Shown piece after piece: positions 17,826 to 24,570 of a stretch of DNA of 26,396 nucleotides. Below the pieces are notes generated by a model. The model was not told where the DNA came from. It searched no databases and worked only from the letters and a program-made list of their open reading frames with translations. Position numbers and translations under genes: made by a program. Every line of letters starts with the position of its first letter. Within the stretch, counting starts at the first letter, position 1. Origin of the DNA: a virus. Location of the stretch: positions 1 to 26,396 of IMG/VR virus record IMGVR_UViG_3300017991_003139; one strand, 5' to 3'.

Positions 17826-19631
17826 ATGTGTGGCATCATTGGTTATTCTGGTCATCGTAATGCAAGAGATATACTTATTAAAGGTTTAAAGAAACTAGAA
17901 TACCGAGGATATGATTCATCTGGAATATCGATATTGAATAAAAAGATAACTACATACAAAGAAGTAGGACATGTTAATAAGTTAATTAAGAAAGTTCCAA
18001 AACTAGATGGGAATATAGGAATTATACATAATAGATGGGCTACTCACGGTAAGATATGTATAAAGAATGCTCATCCTCACATTAGTAATAATAAAAAGTT
18101 TTCTTTGGTACATAATGGTATTATAGAGAATTATGCAGAGATAAAAGATAAGCTTATCAAAAAAGGATACGTATTCTCATCAGAAACGGACTCTGAAGTG
18201 ATTATCCACCTGATAGATGATAAGTATAAGGGTGACTTAAGAAAAGCTGTCTATGAGGCTCTAAATGAGGTTCAGGGCTATTATGCTATCATAGTTATGT
18301 GTTCAGACCATCCAAATACATTGATTGGTGCAAGAAAAGGCTGTCCATTAGTTGTTGGGCATGGAAGAGAAGAAAATTTTCTATCATCTGACATCACACC
18401 AATTATTAAATATACTGATGTTGTTACTTACTTACACAATGATGATATATGTGAGATTACAAATGTTGGGTGCAGAATATTTGATTCTAATAATAATCAA
18501 ATAAAAAGAGTTAGGGATGTAACTACATATAGTGCTGATTGTATAGATAAAATGAATTATGACCATTATATGCTAAAAGAAATTTATGAACAAGAGAATG
18601 CAATAAAAGTTGCTACAAATAATTATATAAAAAATAATATAATAAATTTTGGAGATAAAATAAATGAGCAGATTGCTAAGAATCCTAGCATGGTTAATAT
18701 CATTGCTTGTGGTACATCATATCATGCTGGTCTAATAGGAAAATATTTAATTGAAGGATTGGCTAAGATACCCGTCAGAGTAGAAATGTCATCAGAGTAT
18801 AGTTACTATGGAGTGTATAATAGAAATGCTCTTAGTATCGGTATTAGCCAATCTGGTGAGACTTATGATACATTGTCAGCTATACAGAAATCTATAGATA
18901 GTGGTTGTGATTGTTTAGGAATAACTAACATAAGAAAAAGTTCTATCACTAGACTATGTGAAAATACTATACTTACCCATTGCACTCCAGAGATTGGTGT
19001 TGCAGCAACTAAGACATTTATAGTACAAGTATTTATTATGTTACTCATTGCATTAAAACTCGCACTAAGTAATAAATCAATAACAATAGATAAATATAAT
19101 TATTATATAAATGAGATTAGAAGGATACCTAACTATATTAATTACTCACTTAATCAAGTAGAATCAATAAAAAGTTTAGCAAATAAATTAAGTGATTATA
19201 AAAATATTATATTTGTTGGTAGAGGATTAGGATATCCTTTATCGATGGAGGGAGCTTTAAAACTAAAAGAGATATCATATATTCATTCTAGTGCTTACTG
19301 TGCAGGTGAACTCAAACATGGACCTTTTGCTTTATTGTCTAAAGATGTTCCAGTAATAGCTATAATGAATCATGATAAAACATATGATAAGATGATAGCA
19401 AACGTAGAAGAGATAAAAGCTAGGAACTCCCCGATAGTTGAAATCTGTAGTGATGAAGATAAACAATTAGATAAATATACAGATTTGATAAACTATCCAC
19501 GCATATCAAAAGAATTATCTTATTTTCCAATTATAGTCCTGCTACAACTGATTGCTTATCATATTGCTAATAAAAAAGGCTGTTCAATAGACAAGCCAAG
19601 AAATCTTGCTAAGTCTGTGACAGTTGAATAA
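17826..19631 (+). CDS. glmS: Glutamine-fructose-6-phosphate aminotransferase (isomerizing)
   Basis: Converts fructose-6-phosphate and glutamine to glucosamine-6-phosphate and glutamate, the entry to UDP-GlcNAc. 601 residues, the usual full length. The N-terminal amidotransferase keeps Cys2 ('MCGIIGYSG'), 'EYRGYDSSG', 'HNRWATHG' (about 76), 'HNGIIENY' and 'ETDSEV' (about 120). The isomerase half has two SIS domains with 'CGTSYHAG' (about 295), 'SQSGETYDT' (about 342), 'MEGALKLKEISYIHS', 'GELKHGP' and the terminal 'DKPRNLAKSVTVE' that carries the catalytic Lys. All key residues are present, so it should be active. GGTGAT lies 7 bases before the ATG. It follows the tail operon directly, which is odd for a housekeeping enzyme and points to an acquired metabolic gene. 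Confidence 0.97.
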   Translation: MCGIIGYSGHRNARDILIKGLKKLEYRGYDSSGISILNKKITTYKEVGHVNKLIKKVPKLDGNIGIIHNRWATHGKICIKNAHPHISNNKKFSLVHNGIIENYAEIKDKLIKKGYVFSSETDSEVIIHLIDDKYKGDLRKAVYEALNEVQGYYAIIVMCSDHPNTLIGARKGCPLVVGHGREENFLSSDITPIIKYTDVVTYLHNDDICEITNVGCRIFDSNNNQIKRVRDVTTYSADCIDKMNYDHYMLKEIYEQENAIKVATNNYIKNNIINFGDKINEQIAKNPSMVNIIACGTSYHAGLIGKYLIEGLAKIPVRVEMSSEYSYYGVYNRNALSIGISQSGETYDTLSAIQKSIDSGCDCLGITNIRKSSITRLCENTILTHCTPEIGVAATKTFIVQVFIMLLIALKLALSNKSITIDKYNYYINEIRRIPNYINYSLNQVESIKSLANKLSDYKNIIFVGRGLGYPLSMEGALKLKEISYIHSSAYCAGELKHGPFALLSKDVPVIAIMNHDKTYDKMIANVEEIKARNSPIVEICSDEDKQLDKYTDLINYPRISKELSYFPIIVLLQLIAYHIANKKGCSIDKPRNLAKSVTVE

Positions 19632-19671
19632 TTACCCTTACGTTTTCTTTTTTTCTTATTTGTAAGGGTAA
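19632..19671 (+). terminator. Inverted repeat between convergent operons
   Basis: TTACCCTTAC (19632-19641) and GTAAGGGTAA (19662-19671) are a perfect 10-bp inverted repeat around a 20-base loop that is almost all T and C on the + strand. It starts in the base after the glmS stop codon and lies before the - strand operon's last gene ends at 19725. A T-rich tract here could end + strand transcription; the stem could protect transcript ends on either strand. Confidence 0.5.
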
Positions 19672-19724
19672 AATATATGTCGGTATAAAAACTATTATTT
19701 AAATGTTACCTACATATGGACTTC

Positions 19725-20216
19725 TCATTTTTTCTTTAATCCAAGAATTAATCTTTGTTTTTGTATACCCCTAGGAGTTCTTCTTAAGTAAGTTGCCATA
19801 TCCTCATCAGATAGTGATAAATAGTTTTCTCTTAGATAATCATTGTCTCTTACACTATATACACATCCTATATTTGGGTATCCTAATGAATGATTTATTA
19901 ATTTCCATTTCCTGTTGCTACAATACTTACTATCTCCGTATAATCTAACATAATCATTAAATAATCCTCCTTTAATATATACATAGTAACAATCCTTATG
20001 TTTTGGATTATGGTGTATAGATTTTCGTAGAGATGTTTCTATGCCTATACTATTTAAAATATTTGACACATTTATCGCCCAATCATATTCAACTGTTGTT
20101 ACAGCACATATAAGTGGTCTTTTTCTATGCGAGTATGATACCCAACCATCTGTAGATATCAATCCCAATATCCAATTTATTATTATCTTCTTCTCTTGTT
20201 CATTATTATTAGTCAT
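19725..20216 (-). CDS. Free-standing LAGLIDADG homing endonuclease
   Basis: From ATG at 20216 (GTGAT just before; a GTG at 20225 is the alternative) 163 residues. 'INWILGLISTDGWVSY' is a LAGLIDADG-type helix with the catalytic Asp, followed by the beta strand pattern of the fold ('CAVTTVEYDWAINVSNIL', 'IGIETSLRKSI', 'YYVYIKGG'). Only one motif is seen, so it would act as a homodimer. The C-terminus 'DNDYLRENYLSLSDEDMATYL…IQKQRLILGL' is the Myb/SANT-like DNA-binding end common on phage homing and HNH proteins. It is the last gene of the - strand cluster and appears intact. Confidence 0.85.
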   Translation of the reverse strand: MTNNNEQEKKIIINWILGLISTDGWVSYSHRKRPLICAVTTVEYDWAINVSNILNSIGIETSLRKSIHHNPKHKDCYYVYIKGGLFNDYVRLYGDSKYCSNRKWKLINHSLGYPNIGCVYSVRDNDYLRENYLSLSDEDMATYLRRTPRGIQKQRLILGLKKK

Positions 20217-20271
20217 ATTTATCACATTTGTTTACTTTGGTGCATATAATTGCGAAATAATGAAAAAACGT

Positions 20272-20298
20272 TTTTAAGCCATTTCTAGCTTATCTAAT
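20272..20298 (-). promoter_or_regulatory. Repeated 20-bp-spaced motif, copy C, upstream of endonuclease gene
   Basis: On the - strand ATTAGA (from 20298) and CTTAAAA (from 20278) are 20 bp apart, with AGAAATGG before the second half, as in copies A and B. The first half-site is the weakest of the four copies. The endonuclease start codon is about 55 bases downstream. Confidence 0.35.
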
Positions 20299-20336
20299 AG
20301 CATTGAATGGTATTATATAGGCATAGTGGAAACATT

Positions 20337-20372
20337 GCCTCAGAATCCATCTATGACATGTTTAAATTAAAA
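20337..20372 (+). repeat. Second copy of the GCCTC…CATGTTTAAATTAAAA block
   Basis: GCCTC, then CATGTTTAAATTAAAA 20 bases later. The same pair occurs at 2886 and 2908-2923 (22 bases apart). Both are in non-coding DNA. A single 16-base match is close to what chance gives in DNA this A+T-rich, so only the pairing and location make it notable. The rest of 20226-20404 holds no gene that I can see. Confidence 0.3.
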
Positions 20373-20404
20373 TAAAAGGCTAGGCAATTATAATTTTATT
20401 ATTT

Positions 20405-20509
20405 TTATCTACATATACAAGGAACAATAGATTCTTTCCATTTATCAAATTTAGCTTTATTGGTAGGCATAACTATTTTGCTAATAACTTTTTTCTGTTT
20501 TTTACTCAT
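20405..20509 (-). CDS. Possible 34-residue basic peptide
   Basis: ATG at 20509, five bases after the stop of the gene upstream. Product 'MSKKQKKVISKIVMPTNKAK' continuing 'FDKWKESIVPCICR', Lys-rich. The upstream stop and spacing allow coupling and the previous gene's GGG codon could act as a weak ribosome-binding site, but there is no clear one. May be chance. Confidence 0.35.
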   Translation of the reverse strand: MSKKQKKVISKIVMPTNKAKFDKWKESIVPCICR

Positions 20510-20514
20510 ATTAA

Positions 20515-20844
20515 TCATAATTTCAGCCCTATAATAGAATCCTCATCAATTTTATTAATATCATCATCTGAGTCTATTCTGTATATGTACAATTCAGATA
20601 TATTATCTTTACATACACTACAATTAAATACTACTTCTCTATGTTTAAATATTCCCGTAATCACAGTTTCTATATCTAATTTTATAGTAAGATGCATATT
20701 ACTACTACTATAATTCCAATATAAACATTTACCAACACAAGCATTATCATCGATGATAATTAGTAATTTTAATACTTTTCCAGTAGGTGCAGAAAATCTC
20801 ATATTATATATTAGAAAATCGCTAACTGTATTTATTCTTCTCAT
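20515..20844 (-). CDS. Small paralogous-family protein, member 1 (C-terminal DEDSIIGLKL)
   Basis: 109 residues; preceded by AAAGGTGAT, the best ribosome-binding site in the - strand cluster, so it may be translated independently. It has 'GKVLKLLIIIDDNACVGKCL' near 22-41, matching the 'G-K-hydrophobic-x-I-G' core of its relatives, and ends in an acidic stretch plus 'IIGLKL', the family's terminal signature. A longer middle part and two CxxC-like Cys ('CSVCKD') set it apart. Function unknown. Confidence 0.65.
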   Translation of the reverse strand: MRRINTVSDFLIYNMRFSAPTGKVLKLLIIIDDNACVGKCLYWNYSSSNMHLTIKLDIETVITGIFKHREVVFNCSVCKDNISELYIYRIDSDDDINKIDEDSIIGLKL

Positions 20845-20897
20845 TGATTATCACCTTTTGTAATATATATCTTCCTATCTATACAAAACAATTAAGT

Positions 20898-21167
20898 CTA
20901 AAATAATAATGAAGAATTTATACCAGTAATCCCATCAAATATTTTACTATATTTGAATATTGGTTGTGTTGATGCAGATAATACCCTAACATCGTTATAT
21001 TTACATTTATCACATTGTAAATCTAAATTACTATAGTCTATCCCACCGTCTGGTTTAAGATGCCATTGTTTACCTTCAATTGATGTATCACTTATGTGAT
21101 TACAGTGTTTACAACTAAATTTCACTTTTGTTTCTAAAACTACATAACTACTCATTATATCACTCAT
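20898..21167 (-). CDS. Zinc-ribbon protein with two CxxC pairs
   Basis: 89 residues, ATGA overlap with the gene upstream (21164-21376). 'FSCKHCNHISD' and 'LQCDKCKYNDVRVL' about 32 residues apart make one four-Cys zinc ribbon. The C-terminus 'GITGINSSLLF' only faintly recalls the neighbouring family's tail. No enzymatic motif. Probably a nucleic-acid- or protein-binding accessory expressed with the small-gene cluster. Confidence 0.7.
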   Translation of the reverse strand: MSDIMSSYVVLETKVKFSCKHCNHISDTSIEGKQWHLKPDGGIDYSNLDLQCDKCKYNDVRVLSASTQPIFKYSKIFDGITGINSSLLF

Positions 21168-21376
21168 GTCAAATAACCTAACTTTCTAAGACGGTCTTTT
21201 ATTTTTTCTTCTTCTTGTTTGGTTAATTCTGTTGCTTTATCAATATCTTCTAACTCATCTAGCCTTTGCCTAACAATACCTAATATAAATTTATCAACAC
21301 TATCATATTTCTTACCAAGTTGTTTTCGTATACGATGGAATAAACTATTTGGTATTAATACTCTCAATTCTGGCAT
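21164..21376 (-). CDS. Ribbon-helix-helix-like DNA-binding protein
   Basis: 70 residues. The short N-terminal strand 'ELRVLIP' followed by helix 'SLFHRIRKQLGKKYDSVDKF' and helix 'ILGIVRQRLDELED' is the ribbon-helix-helix layout (compare archaeal 'v..l...i.....sv.e.i...l...l'). The C-terminus 'TKQEEEKIKDRLRKLGYL' is a tail common on small archaeal RHH proteins. GAGGT stands before the ATG, which overlaps the previous stop as TAATG. It is the only clear transcription-factor candidate in the window and might act on the repeated CTTAAA motif or autoregulate. Confidence 0.7.
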   Translation of the reverse strand: MPELRVLIPNSLFHRIRKQLGKKYDSVDKFILGIVRQRLDELEDIDKATELTKQEEEKIKDRLRKLGYLT

Positions 21377-21546
21377 TATTTCATACCTCGTTTAGTTCTC
21401 ATAGTCCTTTTACTATACTTAATATCTATAAATGATATAGCTGATTTACAATGTGGACAATACCATCCATCTTTATTTATTTCTATGTCATTCTTAAAAC
21501 AAACTGGACAGGTTTCTCCCTTAACTCCTTTCTTAATTCTTACCAT
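21376..21546 (-). CDS. 56-residue zinc-ribbon protein
   Basis: ATG at 21546 (ATG at 21552 is an in-frame alternative), stop overlapping the next ATG as TAATG. 'GETCPVCFKNDIEINKDGWY' followed by 'CPHCKSA' gives two CPxC pairs 17 residues apart, a compact zinc ribbon, with basic ends ('VRIKKGVKG', 'KRTMRTKRGMK'). The basic tails suggest nucleic-acid binding. Cluster position and overlap support it. Confidence 0.7.
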   Translation of the reverse strand: MVRIKKGVKGETCPVCFKNDIEINKDGWYCPHCKSAISFIDIKYSKRTMRTKRGMK

Positions 21547-21558
21547 CTTCATCACTCA

Positions 21559-22092
21559 TTATTCTTTCATATAATTTTCATACCATTCACACCATGCAGC
21601 AGAACAATCTTTGCATAACGATGCATATTGACCACACATGGGAATAAATGGAATTCCTTTTGCTTTCTTTTTACAATTATCACACACAAATGAAAAGTCG
21701 CTTGTATTAATAATTATGTGCTTTTCTCTATACATATCCTCTATTTCTGTGTTCATTTCTTTGTTTTTAAAGTCCTCTTTCATTTTTTCTACATTTCCTC
21801 TAATTAATTTTGATTTTGTGTTTGGTTTTATATCTACTTTATTATCTTGATAGGAACAATGTTTACATTCCCAGATATCTGTAAATCCAAATACCTCATC
21901 TCCGCATTCTGCACAGATTACATAATATTCCCTTCCTACTTCTTTACCTTCTTTTATTATTGGTTCATTTACTATTCTTACTAATGATGAGCCACAGTGA
22001 CATCTGGAGATATTTTCTACGTTAAGGTCGGAATGCTTTTGAGTTATCATATATTCTTTTTCTACTAATACTTCTTTTTTATCTTCATGCAT
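21559..22092 (-). CDS. Multi-zinc-ribbon protein, 177 residues
   Basis: AAAGGTAGAT stands before the ATG. Two zinc-binding regions are visible: residues about 32-80 with 'CHCGSSLVRI', 'CAECGDEVFG' and 'CKHCSYQD', and about 136-170 with 'FVCDNCKKKAKG', 'MCGQYASLCKDC' and 'WCEWYE'. Between them is a charged, helical linker. No catalytic motif. The largest product of the - strand cluster after the PseB-like enzyme. Could be a transcription-modulating or scaffold protein; unknown. Confidence 0.75.
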   Translation of the reverse strand: MHEDKKEVLVEKEYMITQKHSDLNVENISRCHCGSSLVRIVNEPIIKEGKEVGREYYVICAECGDEVFGFTDIWECKHCSYQDNKVDIKPNTKSKLIRGNVEKMKEDFKNKEMNTEIEDMYREKHIIINTSDFSFVCDNCKKKAKGIPFIPMCGQYASLCKDCSAAWCEWYENYMKE

Positions 22093-22097
22093 ACTAT

Positions 22098-22226
22098 CTA
22101 CCTTTTTAATTCATTATAATTACAATTCTTACAAGTATATTTAATTATTTCTTTTCTACCCATAAATATAGAAATTTTCTTCATCGGCTTTCCACATTTC
22201 TTACATTTCTTAATATCTTCACTCAT
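22098..22226 (-). CDS. 42-residue zinc-ribbon mini-protein
   Basis: ATGA overlap with the stop of the gene upstream (22223). 'KCKKCGKPMKKISIF' and 'TCKNCNYNELKR' give two CxxC pairs 19 residues apart. Complete, basic, and followed five bases later by the next ORF. Overlap and Cys spacing make it credible despite its size. Confidence 0.65.
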   Translation of the reverse strand: MSEDIKKCKKCGKPMKKISIFMGRKEIIKYTCKNCNYNELKR

Positions 22227-22519
22227 AGTAGATACCCAGACTCTTCTGATTTAGATAATAAATAAACAACACTTCCTAGCCAAAAATAACGTTCTTTATT
22301 TCTTCTTGCACTAATCTCATTACCTTCAATTCCTCTAATTGACTCGTACATATTCTTATTTAATATTTTTCCTAATATTTTATTGTTGCTTGGATATTCG
22401 ACAATTATTAATCTTCCCCTTAAATCTTCTTTCCAATTATCTAATGCTGCGTGGTGTTTATATTTTCCATCATCACAATCATATACTCGTCTTACATTCA
22501 TTATATTTAACTTTTTCAT
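22223..22519 (-). CDS. Small paralogous-family protein, member 2 (C-terminal SEESGYLL)
   Basis: ATG at 22519 overlaps the previous stop as ATGA; a GTG at 22525 is the alternative. 98 residues. 'NWKEDLRGRLIIVEYPSNNK' then 'ILGKILNKNMYESI' is the family core (W, G-R/K, hydrophobic strand, I/L-G-x-I-L). It ends 'VVYLLSKSEESGYLL', the shared tail with Gly four codons before the stop. Function unknown. Confidence 0.7.
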   Translation of the reverse strand: MKKLNIMNVRRVYDCDDGKYKHHAALDNWKEDLRGRLIIVEYPSNNKILGKILNKNMYESIRGIEGNEISARRNKERYFWLGSVVYLLSKSEESGYLL

Positions 22520-22686
22520 TTCCACTCACTCTTCAGCACATCAAAACATTTCTTGCTAATCTTAATACTGACTTCGTTTTCGTTTTTCTTCTTATAGTTC
22601 AGAAAATAATTATTTCCACGTTTACTAATTGAGAAGCCTCTCCTATCCATTTTATATACTGGACAGTAAAAATATTTTTCTCCCAT
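22516..22686 (-). CDS. 56-residue basic hypothetical protein
   Basis: Starts in the previous stop (TAATG) and its own stop overlaps the next ATG (ATGA). 'MGEKYFYCPVYKMDRRGFSI' and 'KNENEVSIKISKKCFDVLKS' look like a small alpha/beta protein. It lacks the family tail of its neighbours. The exact overlaps at both ends are the main support. Confidence 0.65.
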   Translation of the reverse strand: MGEKYFYCPVYKMDRRGFSISKRGNNYFLNYKKKNENEVSIKISKKCFDVLKSEWK

Positions 22687-22982
22687 TATATCATCATCCC
22701 TAAATACTCTTCTTCATCTAATAAATAGACTGCATCGTTTGGATTGAATAATTTAATATAACCTTTATGATACATATTCCTTTGATATGGATGTGTAACT
22801 TTGATAACTTTCAATGTCTTAAATGAAAATTGATGAATTAATTCTGCAACTAATTCTGTATCTCCTATTTTATCACTATATCTATTTCTAACAACGTATA
22901 TCTTTTTAGTTTTTAACTCATCATCCCAATCGGTAATAACTCCTCTATTATCTTTAGTTATCTTAATAGTTAATTGTTTCAT
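22686..22982 (-). CDS. Small paralogous-family protein, member 3 (C-terminal DEEEYLGMMI)
   Basis: 98 residues, ATGA overlap with the gene upstream. 'GVITDWDDELKTKKIYVVRN' leads into 'ELVAELIHQFSFKTLKVIKV', which aligns well with member 6 ('EIIAKIVDAFTFKAVRIIKQ'). It ends 'AVYLLDEEEYLGMMI'. All visible secondary structure is beta-like; a small barrel is plausible. Members 3 and 6 are the closest pair in the array. Confidence 0.72.
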   Translation of the reverse strand: MKQLTIKITKDNRGVITDWDDELKTKKIYVVRNRYSDKIGDTELVAELIHQFSFKTLKVIKVTHPYQRNMYHKGYIKLFNPNDAVYLLDEEEYLGMMI

Positions 22983-23242
22983 ATTAATAAACCAGCTACC
23001 ATTTCATCATCGGTGATTAGATAACATTCTGATGGAAAATATTTATTCAGTCCAATTATATTAGAACGCTGTGTATCTGAGATGAACTTTTTCTCTATCT
23101 TAAATATATAACGTTCATAAAATAACATTCTCTCAAATGTTAATTTGCAAATAAATATATTCCAAGGGTAAACTATCATAAAATGTTCATTTAGACATGC
23201 ACCAATTGTATTATGTATATCTTCCTTTGACATTCTAATCAT
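22979..23242 (-). CDS. Small paralogous-family protein, member 4 (C-terminal DDEMVAGLLI)
   Basis: 87 residues, ATGA overlap on both sides. The ribosome-binding site GTTGGAGTT is inside the codons for the last residues of the gene upstream. The N-terminal half ('HNTIGACLNEHFMIVYPWNI') is different from other members, but the end 'ECYLITDDEMVAGLLI' carries the full tail signature. Function unknown. Confidence 0.68.
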   Translation of the reverse strand: MIRMSKEDIHNTIGACLNEHFMIVYPWNIFICKLTFERMLFYERYIFKIEKKFISDTQRSNIIGLNKYFPSECYLITDDEMVAGLLI

Positions 23243-23490
23243 AACATAACTCCAACTAAATCATCATCATTGTCTAATAAAAATACTTTATCTTCAGATG
23301 ACAATGGATATATTCTAAGATTTTTCCCACAGTTAGTCTTTCCTTCTTCTACGCTATAAGCACTTCTATAGTATATATTTCCAATTTTTTTCTCCCCATT
23401 TGATAATAGAACACATATTAGTTTATAATTTAAATCTCGATTATAGCCAATTATGCATCCATATTTATCAAGCTTCAATTCCCTCATCAT
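23239..23490 (-). CDS. Small paralogous-family protein, member 5 (C-terminal DDDLVGVML)
   Basis: ATG at 23490, in ATGA overlap with the stop of the gene upstream and 5-9 bases after GGATGG, is preferred over the in-frame ATG at 23499; 83 residues. 'LDKYGCIIGYNRDLNYKLIC' then 'VLLSNGEKKIGNIYY' is the family core, and the protein ends 'KVFLLDNDDDLVGVML'. Function unknown. Confidence 0.7.
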   Translation of the reverse strand: MMRELKLDKYGCIIGYNRDLNYKLICVLLSNGEKKIGNIYYRSAYSVEEGKTNCGKNLRIYPLSSEDKVFLLDNDDDLVGVML

Positions 23491-23804
23491 AACAACCATC
23501 CAGCAACTTCATGCTTATCTAGTAATCTAATGCAGTCATTTATCCATATCGTTACTTTCTCTCCAGATTTGAAACTAATCCCTTTCTGTTTTATTATCCT
23601 AACTGCTTTAAATGTAAAAGCATCTACAATTTTAGCAATGATTTCATATTGCTCTGTAGTACCGACTTCAAAATCTTGTCTGTATGTTATTAAAGCATAT
23701 CTTCCAACGTATTCTTCTTTAAAATCTACAATATAACCTTCATTATCATTATAGTCGTATTCTTGTGTTGAATTGTATCGCTTAACAACATTCAATGGGG
23801 TCAT
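23487..23804 (-). CDS. Small paralogous-family protein, member 6 (C-terminal KHEVAGWLL)
   Basis: 105 residues, ATGA overlap with the gene upstream. 'GYIVDFKEEYVGRYALITYR' and 'YEIIAKIVDAFTFKAVRIIK' align with member 3 through the body as well as the tail. It ends 'CIRLLDKHEVAGWLL'. Function unknown; the pair 3/6 is the best seed for a family alignment. Confidence 0.72.
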   Translation of the reverse strand: MTPLNVVKRYNSTQEYDYNDNEGYIVDFKEEYVGRYALITYRQDFEVGTTEQYEIIAKIVDAFTFKAVRIIKQKGISFKSGEKVTIWINDCIRLLDKHEVAGWLL

Positions 23805-24109
23805 AATTTTAAACCTACATATTCTTCTTCTGATATTAAATAATAATTCGTTGGATTTACATCTGTATAATAATCTGTATTATGAAAGATACGTATTCTA
23901 TCATCATTAACATTCCAACATAAATCATTCAGTGATTCTATTTCTTTATATTTATATTTTGATAGTATAATTCCAATGCATTTAGAATATTTATCAATGA
24001 TGAGAATATATTTTCCCTCCATGGATTTATTCCAACATTTTATATGGCTCTTTTGTATACTCCCATCTGATGATATTGGTGTGGAATTATTTAAAATTAA
24101 TTTTTCCAT
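23801..24109 (-). CDS. Small paralogous-family protein, member 7 (C-terminal EEEYVGLKL)
   Basis: 102 residues, starting three bases after the previous stop. 'IKCWNKSMEGKYILIIDKYS' and 'KCIGIILSKYKYKEIE' show the family core (W, G-K, hydrophobic strand, IG-x-I-L), closest to member 2. It ends 'NYYLISEEEYVGLKL'. Function unknown. Confidence 0.72.
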   Translation of the reverse strand: MEKLILNNSTPISSDGSIQKSHIKCWNKSMEGKYILIIDKYSKCIGIILSKYKYKEIESLNDLCWNVNDDRIRIFHNTDYYTDVNPTNYYLISEEEYVGLKL

Positions 24110-24112
24110 TTT

Positions 24113-24403
24113 TTAATACACTTCTATTACATCTGGAATTTCTGTTACTATTAAACCTAAGCCAAGCACTTTAGATACTTTACTAACATCTCGCTTATCA
24201 TTCGTTTGAGATTGAATATTCCTAAGACACTCAATATATAAATCTGCATAATCTTTTGATATCACTACATATTTCGGAGTGTATCCTTTTTGCTTAACAG
24301 AGATTACCTTAGTCTGTATTTTTACAATTAATCCTTTGAATATGTCTTTTGATGTATCCATCTTCTCTAATTTCTTTTTGGTCTCTTCTAATTTGTCTAC
24401 CAT
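24113..24403 (-). CDS. Hypothetical 96-residue protein, unrelated to the array
   Basis: GAGGAAATAATT precedes the ATG. An N-terminal Lys/Glu coiled-coil ('LEETKKKLEKMDTS') is followed by 'GYTPKYVVISKDYADLYIEC' and 'VLGLGLIVTEIPDVIEVY'. This 'x-P-x-x-I-x-I-S-x-x-x-Y-x-x-L … GL-x-V-x-V-(acidic)' pattern is familiar from small phage and plasmid proteins of unknown function, but I cannot name the family. It lacks the array's tail signature. Confidence 0.7.
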   Translation of the reverse strand: MVDKLEETKKKLEKMDTSKDIFKGLIVKIQTKVISVKQKGYTPKYVVISKDYADLYIECLRNIQSQTNDKRDVSKVSKVLGLGLIVTEIPDVIEVY

Positions 24404-24405
24404 AA

Positions 24406-24570
24406 TTATTTCCTCTTTAATTTATCATAATACATACAGTTGCCTGTCTTCATAGAATGTCTTTGAAGTATTAAGCATCTATGTCTATCTTTATCATAAA
24501 ATCTACACTTGTTACATTTTGCTCTTAGAAGTAATCTTTCTATTTTCCATATAATTTTTGTTAGTGTCAT
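24406..24570 (-). CDS. 54-residue Cys-rich basic protein
   Basis: ATGA overlap with the stop of member 8. 'LLLRAKCNKCRFYDKDRHRC' and 'MKTGNCMYYDKLKRK' provide four Cys (residues 19, 22, 32 and 45) that could hold one zinc; otherwise Arg/Lys-rich. The start lies exactly where the overlap pattern predicts. Function unknown. Confidence 0.65.
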   Translation of the reverse strand: MTLTKIIWKIERLLLRAKCNKCRFYDKDRHRCLILQRHSMKTGNCMYYDKLKRK

